From CAVPRW01 sp046727435 [NCBI: bacterium] (GTDB lineage Bacteria; Tectomicrobia; Entotheonellia; J063), in contig JBKPCR010000026.1 of the NCBI GenBank assembly GCA_046727435.1, positions 1 to 13,463 on the forward strand: 13,463 nucleotides of DNA, in the 5' to 3' direction. This document shows positions 12,075 to 13,463 of this stretch, piece after piece. A program made the position numbers and the translations under genes. How positions within the stretch are numbered: position 1 is the stretch's first letter; each line of letters begins with the position of its first letter. The notes below the pieces were generated by a model. That model ran no database searches, was not told where the DNA came from, and was given only the letters and a program-made list of their open reading frames with translations.

Positions 12075-13463
12075 TTACAGCTCCAGCGGTTCTTCGTATT
12101 CGCCAAACACTTCCTTGAGGGTGTTGCAAATCTCGCCCACGGTGGCATAGGCCTTGGCGGCGTCGATCAGCGGCGGCATCAGGTTAGCATTCTCGATGGC
12201 CGCTTTGCGTAGCGCCTCGAGTGCGCCCTGCCAACGGGCCCGATCGCGGCTAGCGCGCAGCTCTTGCACACGCTCAATCTGGCGCTTCTCGACGGCGGGG
12301 TCGATCACCAGGATGTCCAGCGGCTCTTCTTCATCCATGACATACTCGTTGACCCCAACAATCACCCGTTCTTTGCGCTCGATTTCCCGCTGGTATTGCC
12401 AGGCCGCCTCGCGGATCTCACGTTGCGGAAAACCGGTCTCGATGGCGCGGAGCATCCCTCCCAGCTCATCGAGCCGGCGGAAATAGTCGCTGGCCGCCGC
12501 TTCCATCTGATTGGTGAGCGTTTCCAGATAGTACGAGCCGCCGAGCGGGTCCACGACGTTGGTGACGCCGCTTTCATGGGCGATGATCTGCTGCGTCCGC
12601 AGGGCGATACGGGCCGCTAGCTCGGTGGGCAGGGCGTAGGCCTCGTCAAGCGCGTTGGTATGTAGGGATTGGGTGCCACCCAGGACGCCCGCCAGTGCCT
12701 GGATGGCCACGCGCACGACGTTATTATAAGGCTGCTGGACGGTGAGGCTTTCACCGCTGGTCTGGGTATGAAAGCGCAGCCGTAGCGAGCGCTCGTCCTT
12801 CGGCTGAAAGCGTTTTTGCAACTCACGCGCCCACAGCCGGCGGGCCGCACGGTATTTGGCGATCTCTTCGAAGAAATCGTTGTGCGCGTTAAAGAAGAAC
12901 GACAACCGCGGTGCGAAGTCGTCGATGTCCAGCCCGGCCTTCATGGCCTCCTCGACGTACGTAAAGCCATCGTACAGGGTGAAGGCCAGTTCTTGCGCCG
13001 CCGTGGCCCCGGCCTCGCGGATGTGAAAGCCGCTGATGCTGATGGTGTTCCAGCGCGGCATATGCTCGGTACACCAGGCGATCATATCGGTAATAATGCG
13101 CATCGACGGCCGGATGGGATAGATCCACTCTTTCTGGGCGATGTACTCCTTCAGGATGTCATTTTGCAGCGTCCCGCCCAGGGCGGCCAGCAGCACTCCT
13201 TGCGCCTCAGCCACGGCCACATACATCGCCAACAAGACAGCGGCCGGGGCATTGATCGTCATCGAGGTGGTGACGTCGCCCAGAGGGATGCCCTCGAACA
13301 GCGCCTCCATATCGCCTAATGACGCCGCCGACACCCCGCATTTCCCCACCTCGCCGGCCGAGAGGGGATCGTCGGGATCGCAGCCCATCAACGTCGGCAG
13401 ATCGAAGGCGACACTCAGCCCTTTGTTGCCCTGCGACAGGAGGTATTTGTAGCGTCGGTTGGT
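12075..13463 (-). CDS. B12-dependent acyl-CoA mutase, catalytic (large) subunit; isobutyryl-CoA-mutase-like active site; 5' end outside window
   Basis: 462 codons in the window, open to the right edge, equivalent to position 98 of Propionibacterium methylmalonyl-CoA mutase (MCM) onward. The enzyme rearranges acyl-CoA carbon skeletons with adenosylcobalamin. TIM-barrel motifs are clear: [50 protein letters not shown], the [15 protein letters not shown] strand, [28 protein letters not shown] and [18 protein letters not shown]. It ends after the barrel plus linker ([18 protein letters not shown]), with no DxHxxG B12 domain, so cobalamin must be bound by a separate subunit not in the window. Against MCM, Arg207 is Gln (codon 13134-13136) and Tyr243 is Phe (13026-13028), while Ser114, Gln197, His244 and Arg283 are kept. 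Gln at 207 is the isobutyryl-CoA mutase state. Substrate remains unproven. Confidence 0.93.
   Translation of the reverse strand, partial: TNRRYKYLLSQGNKGLSVAFDLPTLMGCDPDDPLSAGEVGKCGVSAASLGDMEALFEGIPLGDVTTSMTINAPAAVLLAMYVAVAEAQGVLLAALGGTLQNDILKEYIAQKEWIYPIRPSMRIITDMIAWCTEHMPRWNTISISGFHIREAGATAAQELAFTLYDGFTYVEEAMKAGLDIDDFAPRLSFFFNAHNDFFEEIAKYRAARRLWARELQKRFQPKDERSLRLRFHTQTSGESLTVQQPYNNVVRVAIQALAGVLGGTQSLHTNALDEAYALPTELAARIALRTQQIIAHESGVTNVVDPLGGSYYLETLTNQMEAAASDYFRRLDELGGMLRAIETGFPQREIREAAWQYQREIERKERVIVGVNEYVMDEEEPLDILVIDPAVEKRQIERVQELRASRDRARWQGALEALRKAAIENANLMPPLIDAAKAYATVGEICNTLKEVFGEYEEPLEL

Noticed and set aside
12816-13319. 167-codon open frame on the plus strand
   Set aside because: It is antisense to the highly conserved mutase barrel and has a shadow-type composition (His/Gly/Arg rich).

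Overview
The window looks like chromosomal DNA of a GC-rich diderm (outer-membrane) bacterium. The evidence is a PilQ secretin, a PilP inner-membrane lipoprotein and a large surface-type lipoprotein. Protein style (pilMNOPQ next to aroB, an invasin-type Ig lipoprotein with Ca-loop segments, a stand-alone acyl-CoA mutase catalytic subunit) would fit lineages such as NC10/Methylomirabilota, Tectomicrobia, Nitrospirota or the former Deltaproteobacteria. I cannot fix the phylum from this sequence alone.

Layout, left to right. (1) Bases 1-4564, + strand: the 3' end of pilM, then pilN, pilO, pilP and pilQ, tightly packed with ATGA overlaps. This is the type IV pilus alignment subcomplex plus the outer-membrane secretin. 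(2) Bases 4736-8354, + strand: aroB (3-dehydroquinate synthase), whose last codons overlap the GTG start of an 834-residue lipoprotein. That lipoprotein has a Pro/Thr linker carrying a C9 homopolymer, six Ig-like (Big_1/invasin-type) modules and two Ca-binding-like loops. (3) Bases 8540-9439: a secreted protein with a CsgG/LpoB-like pattern. (4) Bases 9539-10338: a good sigma70-type promoter with a perfect 12-bp palindrome just downstream, then moaD and moaE, the two subunits of molybdopterin synthase. (5) Bases 10357-11567: a 17-codon leader ORF that overlaps the start of a Peripla_BP_6 (branched-chain amino acid/amide type) ligand-binding protein without a signal peptide. (6) Bases 11543-11637: an inverted-repeat, REP-like element between convergent units, which also encodes the last codons of the binding protein. 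(7) Bases 11676-13463, - strand: an unrecognised 128-residue protein downstream of the catalytic subunit of a B12-dependent acyl-CoA mutase, which runs off the right edge.

How the genes fit together: PilM-N-O-P build the cytoplasm-to-periplasm scaffold on which PilQ and the pilus motor align. The Ig lipoprotein is plausibly a surface adhesin or stalk and the CsgG-like protein a periplasmic partner, but that link is inferred from position only. moaDE serves molybdenum cofactor synthesis.

The observations most worth a second look are: (a) the mutase carries Gln at the MCM Arg207 position and Phe at Tyr243, which argues against a plain methylmalonyl-CoA mutase; (b) the C9 tract, where a one-base change either way truncates the Ig lipoprotein; (c) the signal-less binding protein behind a coupled leader ORF; (d) a 14-base motif shared (13/14) by the upstream regions of aroB and moaD; (e) a MoaD that ends Gly-Gly-Asn instead of Gly-Gly. 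I did not find CRISPR arrays, rRNA/tRNA genes, transposases or a defence system.
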